The notes: generated by a model not told the origin, from the letters alone. A stretch of DNA of 64,000 nt from Chromatiaceae bacterium (GCA_013426805.1 JACDZG010000026.1:1-64000), one strand, 5' to 3'. Numbered from the stretch's first letter, positions 7,959 through 16,792 are shown. Program-made: numbers and translations.

Positions 7959-10269
7959 GACCTGACTCCTGGGGTTTCTCGCGGTTGTCCGGCGCACGGT
8001 TGTTCTCGTTCAACTGCGCGGAAATCGCAGTGAGCCAGAGAGTCTTCACGGCCTCGACGCGCATTTCTTGGGTCAACGCCTCCTGATCATGCCCGGGGAG
8101 GGCCAGCGGCCCCGTGACTAGGTCGAGTGTCCCCCAGATAGTCGTCGAGTCGGCGTCCAAGTGCTGCTGGAGTCGGGCCTGTGTGGCCTCTGGCCATTTA
8201 ACGCTCCGCGTTTTCGTGCGCTGCACGGCAGCGAGCCAAGCGGCTATGCGCTCCAGCCCGGTCTGGTCATGCGCCGATTCCATCAGCGCACGCAAGGCGC
8301 CGAGTTGGGTATTGGGCGGGAGGGACGAGGCTCCGCTCGTCCAGCCCAGATCGCGCCGGAACGAGTGCGCACGCTCCGCGGCCTTGCGGCGAATCGCAAG
8401 CCGCGCCGCACGGCGCTGCACCGCCCGCGAAAAGTCTGTTACCGTAGCGTTTCCCGTCGCCTCTGCTACAGGTCGGTCAAGGTTCAGTGCACGGCAGATA
8501 ACATCCGGGTTGGCCAACAGGGGCGTGTTGAAACGCAGTTCGCCATAGCCTTCACCCCGGCGTTCGCCGAGTCCGTTGGCCTGAACGCGAGCGAGTGTCC
8601 GCGGATCGAGTGAGCCGTGCACAGCGAAAGATACGCACGACCCCGCGGCAATTCCGAAGCGGGTGGCGCGGCGCATCTGCCAGGCGTTGTTCCAACCCTC
8701 GTCTCGCCATGGCCGCAGAAAGACACCTTGATGATCCCGGCGGGGTTGCAGCCCCGCCGACCCGAGTCCGAGGGCCACTCCAAGCTGTTCGGCTAAGCCA
8801 GCGACATCCGTTACGGGCGCCAATGCCGCATCGCGCAGCAGGAGCGGCGAAACCAGCCACACCGTGAGGCTCTCCGGGTCCGTGTCGGGCACCGGCGGTT
8901 TGATCTCTCGGTAAGCAGCTATGGCAACTTGACCATAATCGTCTTTCTTGGCTCGACCGATGCGCAAGACTTGCTCAGGCGCGCCATCCAGCCAATCCTT
9001 GAACTTCGTGTCATCGGCACAGAGCGCGCGGCTGATCCACAACTCGGCCATCAAACGCTGACCGGGACGGATGGCCTGATAGGTGAAGACACCGCCGACG
9101 GCCCCCGTGGGCCGCTGGGTCTCATCGGCAATGGTGGCGTGGGTCACCGCGATGGTGTCCACCTTCGCGACTCGCCCCGGAACCTCGAACACCGCATCCG
9201 CGGCCACGTATCCAGCCCTTAACTGCTTGCGTTGGCGCTTGTCGGGGGCCTCGTCCTTGAGTTGATTGATGGTTTCCTCATCCTCTTTGAGTTTGAACAA
9301 CGAGGCGGGCACGGGTAGGAGCCGCTGTTGATTCGCCGAGGGGTAGGCGTTCCGGACCTGCACCGCCCCGCTCGCGAGGGCGCTGGTGGTCTGGTCAGCG
9401 AGCAGACCGCGCAACCAGACGTCGAGGGCGGGCAGTAGCAGTGATCCGGGGATGTGATCCTGAGTCGTAACCACGTTACCAAGGGTTTCTGCCGGAACGA
9501 TGACCGGGTAGTTCAGATCGAGGTCCAAGGCGATGACGCGCCACTGCCCCCCGTCGCCGGGAATCACGGCAGGATCTGTCAGCATGTGCGCACGATCCGG
9601 CTCGGCCATTGCGGTCGACGGGGGCGTGCTCTTGAGAAGCTCAATCAGCTGTCCCGCGTTCGCCCAGCCCACCAGCTTTAGGGTGCAGCGTCCGTTGCCA
9701 CGTCGGCGTTTGGCTCCGAGGCGCTCGACCGCCTGCGCTCCTGCCGTGAGCAACGCCAAGGCGCAATCGCGCCGCGCGCCGGTGAGTTGGTTCAGAGTCA
9801 GTGGGGCGTGTAACTGCGCCCCCGCCAATACGACTTCCTCGAAGCGCAACATCTGCGATTGGGCGACCCCCTGCGTGTCCAGCTTGACACCGGGTTTGAT
9901 AAAGACCAAGGCTTCGGTCATCCCGTCGGTATCGAGAATGCCCTTCCGCAGGTCCCCCGGCAGTCGCGCAGCGCCGACGGTGAGGCGCGCGGTCCGCGCC
10001 ATTCGGTCGACTTTATCCTCTTGATTGCTGCCGAACACTTCCCGTAGCAGGGTGTGCCAGTGGCCATCTTCCTGACCCGCGTCGAGTCCGTAGGCCACCC
10101 GCTCGCAGCCGTCCCGCAGGATACCGGTCAGGGTTTTCGCTGGGACATAAGGTAGGCCGTCCGTGGGGTGTCGGCGTACGATGGCATCGATCTGGCCGCG
10201 TGCGCCGGCCCCTTCCCCAACGTGCCAATCGGAAAGGAACTGCAGGTGCAGTGTCAGCGCGTCACTCAT
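7948..10269 (-). CDS. csx10: Cas7-Csx10 (Cas5-group) fusion RAMP protein
   Basis: 773 residues from the ATG at 10269. The N-terminal 250 residues form a Cas7-like RAMP (FLSDWHVGEGAG, LPYVPAKTLTGILRDG, glycine-rich AKRRRGNGRC). From about 250 the sequence reads as Csx10: IVPAETLGNV, PGSLLLPALDVWLRGLL, GAVGGVFTYQAI, LRIGRAKKDDYGQVAI, then a second glycine-rich loop GLGERRGEGYGEL near 610. The last 150 residues are basic and helical. Csx10 caps the 5' end of the crRNA in III-D complexes; fusing it to a Cas7 fixes the first backbone subunit. It overlaps cas10 by 8 bp. Confidence 0.75.
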   Translation of the reverse strand: MSDALTLHLQFLSDWHVGEGAGARGQIDAIVRRHPTDGLPYVPAKTLTGILRDGCERVAYGLDAGQEDGHWHTLLREVFGSNQEDKVDRMARTARLTVGAARLPGDLRKGILDTDGMTEALVFIKPGVKLDTQGVAQSQMLRFEEVVLAGAQLHAPLTLNQLTGARRDCALALLTAGAQAVERLGAKRRRGNGRCTLKLVGWANAGQLIELLKSTPPSTAMAEPDRAHMLTDPAVIPGDGGQWRVIALDLDLNYPVIVPAETLGNVVTTQDHIPGSLLLPALDVWLRGLLADQTTSALASGAVQVRNAYPSANQQRLLPVPASLFKLKEDEETINQLKDEAPDKRQRKQLRAGYVAADAVFEVPGRVAKVDTIAVTHATIADETQRPTGAVGGVFTYQAIRPGQRLMAELWISRALCADDTKFKDWLDGAPEQVLRIGRAKKDDYGQVAIAAYREIKPPVPDTDPESLTVWLVSPLLLRDAALAPVTDVAGLAEQLGVALGLGSAGLQPRRDHQGVFLRPWRDEGWNNAWQMRRATRFGIAAGSCVSFAVHGSLDPRTLARVQANGLGERRGEGYGELRFNTPLLANPDVICRALNLDRPVAEATGNATVTDFSRAVQRRAARLAIRRKAAERAHSFRRDLGWTSGASSLPPNTQLGALRALMESAHDQTGLERIAAWLAAVQRTKTRSVKWPEATQARLQQHLDADSTTIWGTLDLVTGPLALPGHDQEALTQEMRVEAVKTLWLTAISAQLNENNRAPDNREKPQESGHGA

Positions 10270-12010
10270 GATCGTCCTCCTGCGTGGTTGCGCTCGATCC
10301 GGTGGTTGCGTGGTCCGGATCGGGCCAAAACCCAGCCCCATTGATGGCGTCGATGAAGCGCGTGGACCACTCCCCGTCGCGCTGGGTGAAGAGCGAATCC
10401 GCAGTTTCGATCAAGTCCTTCAGGCCATTCGTATCGAGCCAGCGCAAGTCCCGCAGTCGCGCGTCGCCGTAGGCCTTGCCTTGAGCCACCGCTTGGCGCA
10501 ATGCGTGCATCTGACTGCTGGGAAGTCTGGCGCGTCCGGTGATGGGGTCTTCGGCGTTGAACGCGGCAAAACGCGTCGCCAGATGGTCGAAGTGATGCGC
10601 GGTGGCCCAGGTTCTGCCAACCTCGGAGGTCTCATCCAGTTGATCGAGTGGTGTCACAACGTAGGGGCCGCCATATAGCCGTTGCTTAACCCTTTGGCTG
10701 TTCGTTTTGTCACAGGTCACAGGCGCCAGAGTCGTCATTCGTTGACTCCGAATCGACTCCAGGTCGGTGTAGGAGGCGTCAAACAGTACATGGAAATCCA
10801 AGGCTGAGGCCGGGAATGGCGCCGGCAAGTCCGCCGCTGAGGTGGTCGCGGGGATCTGTCGCTTGACCTTCTTGGCGGACTTCAACAACTGCTCGGCCAG
10901 TCCATAGGCCAGGTGGAAGGGAAAGTGATGCTTGACCAAGGCTACACCCGCGGCAGCCGATAGGCGCGGTGCCCCGAGGGCAACCTTGGCAACGCGTGCG
11001 ATGGTCTCGCACTTGGCCGTCTCCTCCTCGAAAGCGCGCAGGAAAGTCTTGGCAAAAGGTAGGGCGTACTCGCCTTCGACGAGAACGGTCAGGTCATCGC
11101 CGGCCAAAACCAGGGGGATGACTGGCACATAGATGCACTTGGCGCCGTGGCGTCGTAACGGAGCTTGATAGGCGCGCGATGCGCCGAGCCAGTGAATGTG
11201 CTCACAGGCAGCGTAGAATGCCCGTTCCGTCGCTCCCTGCAACTCATCGGAGATCGCTTTCATTGCTTCGAAGACTCTTGGTTTGGGCTTGCCGCTATTT
11301 GGTAGATTCCCCAGATGGGTCGCTAGATCCAGGAAGATCTGGCCTAACCCGTTGCCGTCCGCGTGCACTACGCCGAGCCATTGCGTATCGTCGAAAAACC
11401 GTTGAAGACGATCAATGTCGTGGGCAATGAAGAACTGCTGCCCCCCAAGATCTGCACCCTGAAATTTCAATCGGCTCTCAATGTAACGGCTCCAGTCCCG
11501 CGCCGCCTGTTGCTTCGCGATGGACTCGGCGGATAGCGCATGTCGCTGATCTCCCGTGCTTTCCCACCCCGTTGCCGGCGACCCAGAGGTCGCACAGGGT
11601 TGTGTCCAAGGGAGTACCGGGGCGCGGATCAATCCCATCGCATCGCGATTGGCATTGAATCGTTTATGAACTTTGTCAAGCGCGTCGGCGGGGTCATCCC
11701 CGAGGTCAACGACAGCTCCGGTGACCTGAAGCCCTGGGGCTTCCCTAAGCGCCCGCCGGGTGACGCTTCTGACAAGCGCTATGCCATCCTGGCGCGTGGG
11801 CACCTGGATCAGCGCTTTTCCGGAGGTTGCTAAAACCACCCCCTGTTGGTCGGGTGCCGCATCATGCGCCCACTGTCCCACCATGCGGGTGATCTGGGAC
11901 GCTCCGACGTTCTCCTTAAGCTTGTTGGTCTTGTACAGGTAGTGCTGATTGCCGGAGGTCTCGATCAACACGAGAGCCTGATACGCGTCGCCTTTGGAAT
12001 CGCAGTTCAT
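10262..12010 (-). CDS. cas10: Cas10, HD-less, with an AGDD palm motif (type III-D)
   Basis: 582 residues, shorter than a full Cas10. There is no N-terminal HD nuclease: the protein opens directly in a palm-like segment (HYLYKTNKLKENVGASQ, 23-39). Palm motifs follow: VVHADGNGLGQIF (214-226) with a metal-binding Asp, and VLAGDDLTVLVEG (301-313), where the usual GGDD is AGDD. Both Asp residues are kept, so cyclic oligoadenylate synthesis is plausible while ssDNA cleavage should be absent. The ATG overlaps the stop of the broken CARF gene (ATGA). Together with Csx10 and Csx19 it defines subtype III-D. Confidence 0.85.
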   Translation of the reverse strand: MNCDSKGDAYQALVLIETSGNQHYLYKTNKLKENVGASQITRMVGQWAHDAAPDQQGVVLATSGKALIQVPTRQDGIALVRSVTRRALREAPGLQVTGAVVDLGDDPADALDKVHKRFNANRDAMGLIRAPVLPWTQPCATSGSPATGWESTGDQRHALSAESIAKQQAARDWSRYIESRLKFQGADLGGQQFFIAHDIDRLQRFFDDTQWLGVVHADGNGLGQIFLDLATHLGNLPNSGKPKPRVFEAMKAISDELQGATERAFYAACEHIHWLGASRAYQAPLRRHGAKCIYVPVIPLVLAGDDLTVLVEGEYALPFAKTFLRAFEEETAKCETIARVAKVALGAPRLSAAAGVALVKHHFPFHLAYGLAEQLLKSAKKVKRQIPATTSAADLPAPFPASALDFHVLFDASYTDLESIRSQRMTTLAPVTCDKTNSQRVKQRLYGGPYVVTPLDQLDETSEVGRTWATAHHFDHLATRFAAFNAEDPITGRARLPSSQMHALRQAVAQGKAYGDARLRDLRWLDTNGLKDLIETADSLFTQRDGEWSTRFIDAINGAGFWPDPDHATTGSSATTQEDDHE

Positions 12011-12898
12011 CTTGTCGTTGTTTCCTTGTCGTCCAAATTAGGCAAAGCCGGTCCGCGGTTGACAAATTGAATCTGCCCCGCCCCCAACCCCACCCCCACC
12101 CCATACCCTCGCGGCTTGCCGCCCCCCTCGATCTGATAGGGCTTGCGCCCCAGACCCAGTGCGGCGCGCAGCTTGCCGTTCAAGCGGGACTTGACCTCCA
12201 TGAAGAAGGCCGCGTCCATGCCGTCGGCCAGGCGCGCGGCGGTGCGCTCGTCATCCCCCATCTCGCCGAGCACGGCGCGGTATTCGGCGAGGTACTCAAC
12301 CGCATAGCCGGGCTCCGGGTAGCCGTCCACCGGGCAGCGCAGGGGCGGGTCGCCGCAGCGGCGACGCCGGGCGAACCAGCCGATGAAGGCGAGTTGGGGG
12401 CGGCCGCCGCACCTCGCGGCCGGCGGCGCGGATCAGCCGGCCGGGGTAGTCAATGGTCTTGCGCCCGCCGGCGATCAAGGCATGGAGTACGGTCGTAGGG
12501 TCGGCGGTGAAACGGCGCACCAGTTCGGTGAGTTGGTCGGCCGCCTGGTCGTTGTCGGCCGGGGTGCGGATATCGGACAGCGGCGTTCCCGCGGCGTCCT
12601 CCAGAACATGGATATGGGACTCGGTGAAAGCGATGGGCGGCAGCCCGTAGTCGGCGATCAGCCGCCCGAACCACGCCAAGTCCGCCGAGAGCAGGCTGTG
12701 GCGGGCGCGCTCCGCGCCCTCGACAGTGGTGACGAGGTGGACCTCGGTCGGCACCCAGGGGATGGGTGCGGCCACCGCGAGGGCGTGTAGGCTTTCGGTC
12801 ACGATCTGCGGGGAGAGCCCGGTAGCCGCGAACAGAATGCGTCGCTGGGGTGTGTCCTCGTCCATTGTCCCGGTCCTCGACTTGTCATTGTCGGACAT
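12007..12898 (-). pseudogene. Broken CARF gene (Csm6/NE0113 family)
   Basis: The 5' part (ATG 12898) encodes a CARF domain: ILFAATGLSPQIVTESLHAL, PTEVHLVTTVEGAERAR, DIRTPADNDQAADQL and LHALIAGGRKT. The sequence expected after GGRKT in this family (strand-helix pairs, roughly 80 residues) is missing. The frame then shifts by one within about 12380-12450; the other frame continues LAFIGWFARRRRCGDPPLRC, PDPxYA-like PEPGYAVEYLAEYR, SRLNGKLRAALG and ends YGVGVGLGAGQIQFV, matching the family C terminus. A deletion and a frameshift therefore inactivate it. The family includes ring nucleases and sensor-regulators of type III systems. Confidence 0.7.
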
Positions 12899-13138
12899 CG
12901 TGAATCTTACCTCATTGCGGCTGGTGAAATGCAAGTGGGCGTGGTGCCGCGCCGGTGAAAGCCTGTCCGGTCAACGTTCGGAAGCAGGCGTCCCGTGTTG
13001 GCGCGGCCCGGTGTTTCTGCATTGGCAGCTTGCGCGTGGGCGGCGCCGGTGTCCGGGATCACAAGCTTGTCGTACCCCCGCGGCCCTGCCGGATGGCTTC
13101 ACCATGGCTCCGTCACTCAACCGATGGAGACCAACCCC

Positions 13139-14010
13139 ATGCCCCTGACCGGCTTTTTTCGTATCACCTGGACCGTTCAACTCGCGGTGGGCGTGGCGCT
13201 CTTTGGCGTCTCGTTCTGGACCGGCCGAACCTGGCGCAGGTCCGCGCTGCCGAGCTGGCCGCCATCGACACCCGGCTGGCCGCCGACCTGTAGCGGCTCG
13301 ACGCCCGGCAGGCGGCTAAGGTGCAAGCTGAAACCGACCGCCGCGACGCCGAACTGACCGCGGCCCGCGCGCTCCACCAGCGCCAGGTCGATGCATTGGA
13401 GACCCTGCTGCGTGCCGAGATGGACCGTGTCGTCGGCGGGGTCTTCAAAGGTCCGCGATATCAGGAGTTGGAGCGGCGCCTGGAGGCCGCCCGTGCGGCC
13501 AGTGAGTCCGCACTCGCCGTGCTGGCCGAGCGCCACCGGCGTGAAGCCGCGGAGGCTGCTGCCCGGGCCGATCACCTCGCCACGGCACGCCAGGCCCTGC
13601 ATACCGAGGCCGATGCACGGCGCCGCGCCGTGCGTGAGTCGCGCTTCGACCAGGACGACCGCACCCATAACCCGCTGGTCATCACCCTGATCCGCCTGGC
13701 CGCGGATGTGTTCGATCGGACGGTGACCGCGCCCCAGTTTGCTTTCGCCTTGGCCCTCTTTCTCAGCGTCCTGGTCGAGTTGGGCATCGTGCTCGCGTTC
13801 GACACCATCACGCTGGCGGTCATCCCCGCCCTGGCCGCGCAGCATCGGGAGGCGGTCCTCGAAGAGGCGCTGGCTGCCGAAGTGGAAGGGGCGGCCGTCC
13901 GTGATGCGATGCGTCACCGCGAGGCCATGGACCGCGTGCGCCAGGGTGCCGACCGGGTGCCCGAGCGTGCTCAGGCACACATCAGTGAGGGGGTGGAGCG
14001 GCGCCAATAA
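13139..14010 (+). pseudogene. TM/coiled-coil protein, frameshifted and with an in-frame stop
   Basis: An ATG at 13139 opens MPLTGFFRITWTVQLAVGVA, a TM helix (FGVSFWTG). Near 13225-13240 the frame shifts by one to AQVRAAELAAIDTRLAADL, which ends in TAG at 13291-13293 and then resumes in the same frame (RLDARQAAKVQAETDRR) for 229 codons: a long coiled coil, a hydrophobic span AFALALFLSVLVELGIVLAF and a charged tail. A single ancestral gene is the simplest reading. It starts divergently from the CARF gene and runs toward cas2. A shorter protein could still be made from the GTG at 13321. Function unknown; possibly a membrane component of the adaptation or defence locus. Confidence 0.55.
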
Positions 14011-14039
14011 TCGCGTCGGCCGCGGGTCCGCGCCGCGGC

Positions 14040-14432
14040 TTGGAGCATTGTTCCGGCCGGCGGCGCTCGGTCCGCACAGCGGACCCTACGGTCTGGTACC
14101 TGATCGCCTATGCCGTGCGCGACGCCAAGCGTCTGCGCAAGGTCCACTATTACCTGCGCAAACAGGCGCTGGCGGTGCAGAAATCGGTCTTCATCATCCA
14201 CGCCGACCTGGAGACTCTGGCCGCCGTCCAAGACGGATTGCGCCGGCGGGTGGTGGAGCGTGACGACGACCTGCGCCTGTACGCCATCCCCGGTCCGGCG
14301 TCGCTCTGGGCCGCCGGCCAGCAGGCGCGGCGGCTGGCCGGGCCTTATGGCGGCGATACCGACACCCAGGGCGCCCGTCCGGGCCGTCTGCGGCGTTGGT
14401 TCAAGGGCCTGTTCGCCCAGGAGGCCGCATGA
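14040..14432 (+). CDS. cas2: Cas2, with a disturbed 5' end
   Basis: The core WYLIAYAVRDAKRLRKVHYYL is unmistakably Cas2, followed by VQKSVFIIHADLE and DDDLRLYAIP. Only a TTG (14040) is available as a start, giving 18 non-conserved residues; the region just before the conserved WYLI is a dispersed hairpin repeat (14069-14085) that seems to have replaced the native start. The first conserved Asp of the family (YD in strand 1, the metal ligand) is Ala here (YAV). Cas2 is structural in the Cas1-Cas2 integrase, so loss of the Asp alone need not inactivate it. The C terminus is extended by about 35 residues. The stop overlaps the cas1 start (ATGA). Confidence 0.8.
   Translation: MEHCSGRRRSVRTADPTVWYLIAYAVRDAKRLRKVHYYLRKQALAVQKSVFIIHADLETLAAVQDGLRRRVVERDDDLRLYAIPGPASLWAAGQQARRLAGPYGGDTDTQGARPGRLRRWFKGLFAQEAA
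14069..14085. repeat. Short dispersed hairpin GGTCCGC-N3-GCGGACC inside the cas2 5' end
   Basis: A 7-bp stem with a 3-base loop, followed by CTAC. The same string including the trailing CTAC occurs at 21328-21348. Here it replaces the sequence where the cas2 start codon should be. Confidence 0.7.
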
Positions 14433-15457
14433 TCCTCGTCGTCGATCACCGCGATTGCACCCTGCGGCATGAGAACGGCTGCGTGCGGGTGGAGCAGGCG
14501 GGCGAGAAGCCGCGCCGTGCCCCCATCGCCCAGCTCGAATTGGTGGTGGTGTACGGCAACCCTCTGGCCGAGACCGCCCTGTGGCGGGCACTCGCCAGTG
14601 CCGGCGTGCCCACCGTCATGCTGCCCGCGCGCGGCCAGTCGCCGGAGCGCAACGGCCCCGCCGTGCTCGCCGGCGGCATCGCCACGCAACTGCCGCTACG
14701 CCGGCTCCAGCACAGCCGCGCCGCCGACCCTGCCGCCGCGCTGCACCTCGCCCGCTGGTGTCTGCGCCACAAGCTTCAGGGCTACGATCTGCCGCTCATC
14801 GCCCTGGCGGCGCACCACGGCGCCGCCCCGGCGGTCTGCGCGGCCTTTCGTCAACGTCGTGACCAGGCCCTGACCGCGCTGGCCGCCGCCACCGATCTGG
14901 ACACGGCGCTGGGCGTCGAGGGTCAGATCGCCCATGCCTGGTTCGGCCTGCTCGCCCAGGTCATCAACCCCGCCTGGAACTTTACCGGCCGCAACCGCCG
15001 CCCGCCGCGCGACCCGGTCAACGCCTTGCTGTCACTCGGCTACACCCTGGTCGGCACCGAGATCCATCAGGGCGTCATGGCCCTGGGACTGGACCCCTCG
15101 CTCGGGTTCCTGCACCAGCCGGTCCCCGGCCGCGAGTCCATGGTGTTGGACCTCACCGAGATCTTCCGGTGCGGGGTGGACCATTTCGTCCTGGGATGGC
15201 TGCCACCCGCCGGGCCGCGGCAGACCGACTGGTACTACCGCGACACCGAAGGCTGTCGTCTCAGCAAGGCCGCCCGCCCCGGCTTCTTCGAAGCCTGGTC
15301 CTTGGTCCGCGGCCGCTGGCCCTATCCGCTGGGCGATGCCGCGCAGCCCGAATGGCCGCACGGCACCCTGCGCGAACAAATCCATGGCTGGATCGAACGC
15401 CTGCGTGCCGAGATGAAGGCCATAGACCTTGGCCCAACCGCAGCCGCATCGGAGTGA
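14429..15457 (+). CDS. cas1: Cas1 integrase
   Basis: 342 residues from the ATG at 14429, which overlaps the cas2 stop by 4 bp. The N-terminal beta domain (MILVVDHRDCTLRH) is followed by the helical domain with all three metal ligands: E164 (GVEGQIAHAWF), H229 (LGFLHQPVPG) and D241 (MVLDLTEIF). Cas1 inserts new spacers with Cas2. This copy appears intact although its partners cas2 and the downstream reverse transcriptase look damaged. It lies divergent from the interference operon, in a separate adaptation transcript. Confidence 0.9.
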   Translation: MILVVDHRDCTLRHENGCVRVEQAGEKPRRAPIAQLELVVVYGNPLAETALWRALASAGVPTVMLPARGQSPERNGPAVLAGGIATQLPLRRLQHSRAADPAAALHLARWCLRHKLQGYDLPLIALAAHHGAAPAVCAAFRQRRDQALTALAAATDLDTALGVEGQIAHAWFGLLAQVINPAWNFTGRNRRPPRDPVNALLSLGYTLVGTEIHQGVMALGLDPSLGFLHQPVPGRESMVLDLTEIFRCGVDHFVLGWLPPAGPRQTDWYYRDTEGCRLSKAARPGFFEAWSLVRGRWPYPLGDAAQPEWPHGTLREQIHGWIERLRAEMKAIDLGPTAAASE

Positions 15458-15462
15458 CGACC

Positions 15463-16372
15463 ATGAAAACCAGCCTGCTCGACCAAGCCATGGCCCCGGA
15501 CGCCCTCAATCAGGCTTGGCGCCGGCTCAAGACCGAGCACACCCCCCTGGAGCCCCGCGATCCCCCGCGAGGAACTCCAGCACAATCTCATGCGCCATCT
15601 GCTGGAGTGCCGCCAAGAGGTCCTGGACGGCGGCTACCGCCCGCTGCCGTTGCGCCAATTCCCCATGCCGAAACCAGACGGTCGAATCCGCGTCATCACC
15701 GCCTAGTATCTCAAGGACAAACTGGTCCAGCGGGCGATCCTCACCGTGCTGGAACCCCGCGCCGAGCGCCTTTTCCACGACGACAGCTATGCCTATCGAC
15801 CCGGCCGCAACGTCGAACAGGCCCTCGCCAAGGTCCGTGAACGCATCCGCATCGGCCAGGACTGGCTGGTGGATGCCGACATCGAAAAATTTTTCGACTC
15901 GATTCCACATCGGCCGCTGCTCAGGGTGCTGGACGACTTCATCGCTGATCGCAGCGCCATGCAACTCATCGCCCGCTGGCTGGACCAGGGCGCCCATGTG
16001 AAAAGCCTGCTCAGCACCCCGCGCGGTATCGCCCAAGGGGCCATCTTTTCACCACTCTTCTGCAATCTCTATCTGCACGGTTTCGACACCGCGTTGGACC
16101 GCGCCAAGTGCGGCTTCGTCCGTTTCGCCGACGATTTTCTCATCTTCGCCGTCACCGCCGAGCAAGCCGAAAAGGCCCGCGCCTTCGCCGCCCGCGAACT
16201 CGACCGCTTGGGACTGACCATCCATCCGGAGAAAACCCGTGTCGTCCGCAGCAGTCCTGAGGTCATCTTCCTCGGCGAAACACTGCCGAACCCTGGTGCG
16301 GTGTCCTTGAAGGCGCAAGGCCGTCCTGCCCCTAGGCGTGTCCCGGACCGGCACCCGCGCGGCAGGCGCTGA
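15463..16372 (+). pseudogene. CRISPR-associated reverse transcriptase, disrupted
   Basis: The ATG at 15463 is 3 bp after the cas1 stop region and encodes MKTSLLDQAMAPDALNQAWR; near 15555 the frame shifts by one to IPREELQHNLMRHLLECRQE and MPKPDGRIRVITA, then a TAG at 15704-15706 interrupts what reads on as YLKDKLVQRAILTVLEPR. Reverse-transcriptase motifs follow in that frame: YAYRPGRNVEQAL, ADIEKFFDSIPH (first catalytic Asp), TPRGIAQGAIFSPLFCN and FVRFADDFLIF (catalytic DD). It resembles the RT paired with Cas1 in type III systems that acquire spacers from RNA, but a frameshift and a nonsense codon should abolish it. Readthrough of the 3' ORF from an internal start would lack the fingers. Confidence 0.75.
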
Positions 16373-16503
16373 TCCGCCGCGCGGGGGAGGGGGCAGAGCC
16401 CCAAAAATGCCTCCGTCTGACCCTAACTCGGAACAACCGATTTGATACCCCCCGAAAACCGTTGTAAACTCTTGGTGCGACTCGGGTTCTGGGACGTGCC
16501 AGG

Positions 16504-16540
16504 GTCCGACACCCATACCTGATGAAGAAGGTATTGAGAC
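16504..16540. CRISPR. Single orphan CRISPR-like repeat
   Basis: 37 bases ending in ATTGAGAC, the classic 3' handle of many type I/III repeats, with an internal 6-bp palindrome (atacct at 16515-16520, aggtat at 16529-16534). It lies 130 bp after the reverse transcriptase remnant, exactly where an array is expected beside cas1. Only one unit is present, so there is no array in this window; it may be the last repeat of a lost array. Orientation cannot be proven, but the ATTGAGAC end suggests the plus strand. Confidence 0.55.
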
Positions 16541-16576
16541 AGGGGCAGTCTTTGATCGTGCCGCGCTAGCGGTTCT

Positions 16577-16602
16577 GGTGACACCGCTCCAGCGGTGTCA
16601 CC
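16577..16602. repeat. 12-bp palindrome
   Basis: Stem ggtgacaccgct / agcggtgtcacc with a 2-base centre. A relative with stem gcgacaccgc / gcggtgtcgc is at 16691-16714. Without a T-run these look like dispersed palindromes, not terminators. Confidence 0.7.
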
Positions 16603-16690
16603 CAAGTCTCCGCCGCTCTGCGGCGCGGATTGACCAATGTCCGTCACGGCCGACGCTCCAAGCTCGGGGCGCAGAGCGCCTGACCGATGC

Positions 16691-16714
16691 GCGACACCGC
16701 AGGAGCGGTGTCGC
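16691..16714. repeat. 10-bp hairpin related to the one at 16577
   Basis: Stem gcgacaccgc / gcggtgtcgc with a 4-base loop (agga). It shares the gacaccgc core with the preceding palindrome. Confidence 0.65.
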
Positions 16715-16792
16715 GAGCGCGATGGTCGGCGCCCTGCGGGTCAGCGACGGTGCTATGCTCGACACTCGACCCACGCCGCCGGACCCGTTGCG

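Larger units (their letters stand above)
16373..16792. other. Degenerate CRISPR leader/array region with palindromes
   Basis: No gene. It contains one CRISPR-like repeat (16504-16540) and two short palindromes (16577-16602, 16691-16714). The AT-rich patch before the repeat (around 16437-16490) sits where a leader would be. No second repeat unit occurs within the next 200 bases. Confidence 0.6.

Noticed and set aside
3419-12010. Type III-B (Cmr) classification
   Set aside because: The Csx10-like and Csx19-like genes and the TIGR03986 RAMP point to III-D; no Cmr1/Cmr3-like protein was seen.
16541-16790. A CRISPR array downstream of the orphan repeat
   Set aside because: I looked for further copies of the 37-base unit at 60-80 base spacing and found none, so only a single repeat is reported.
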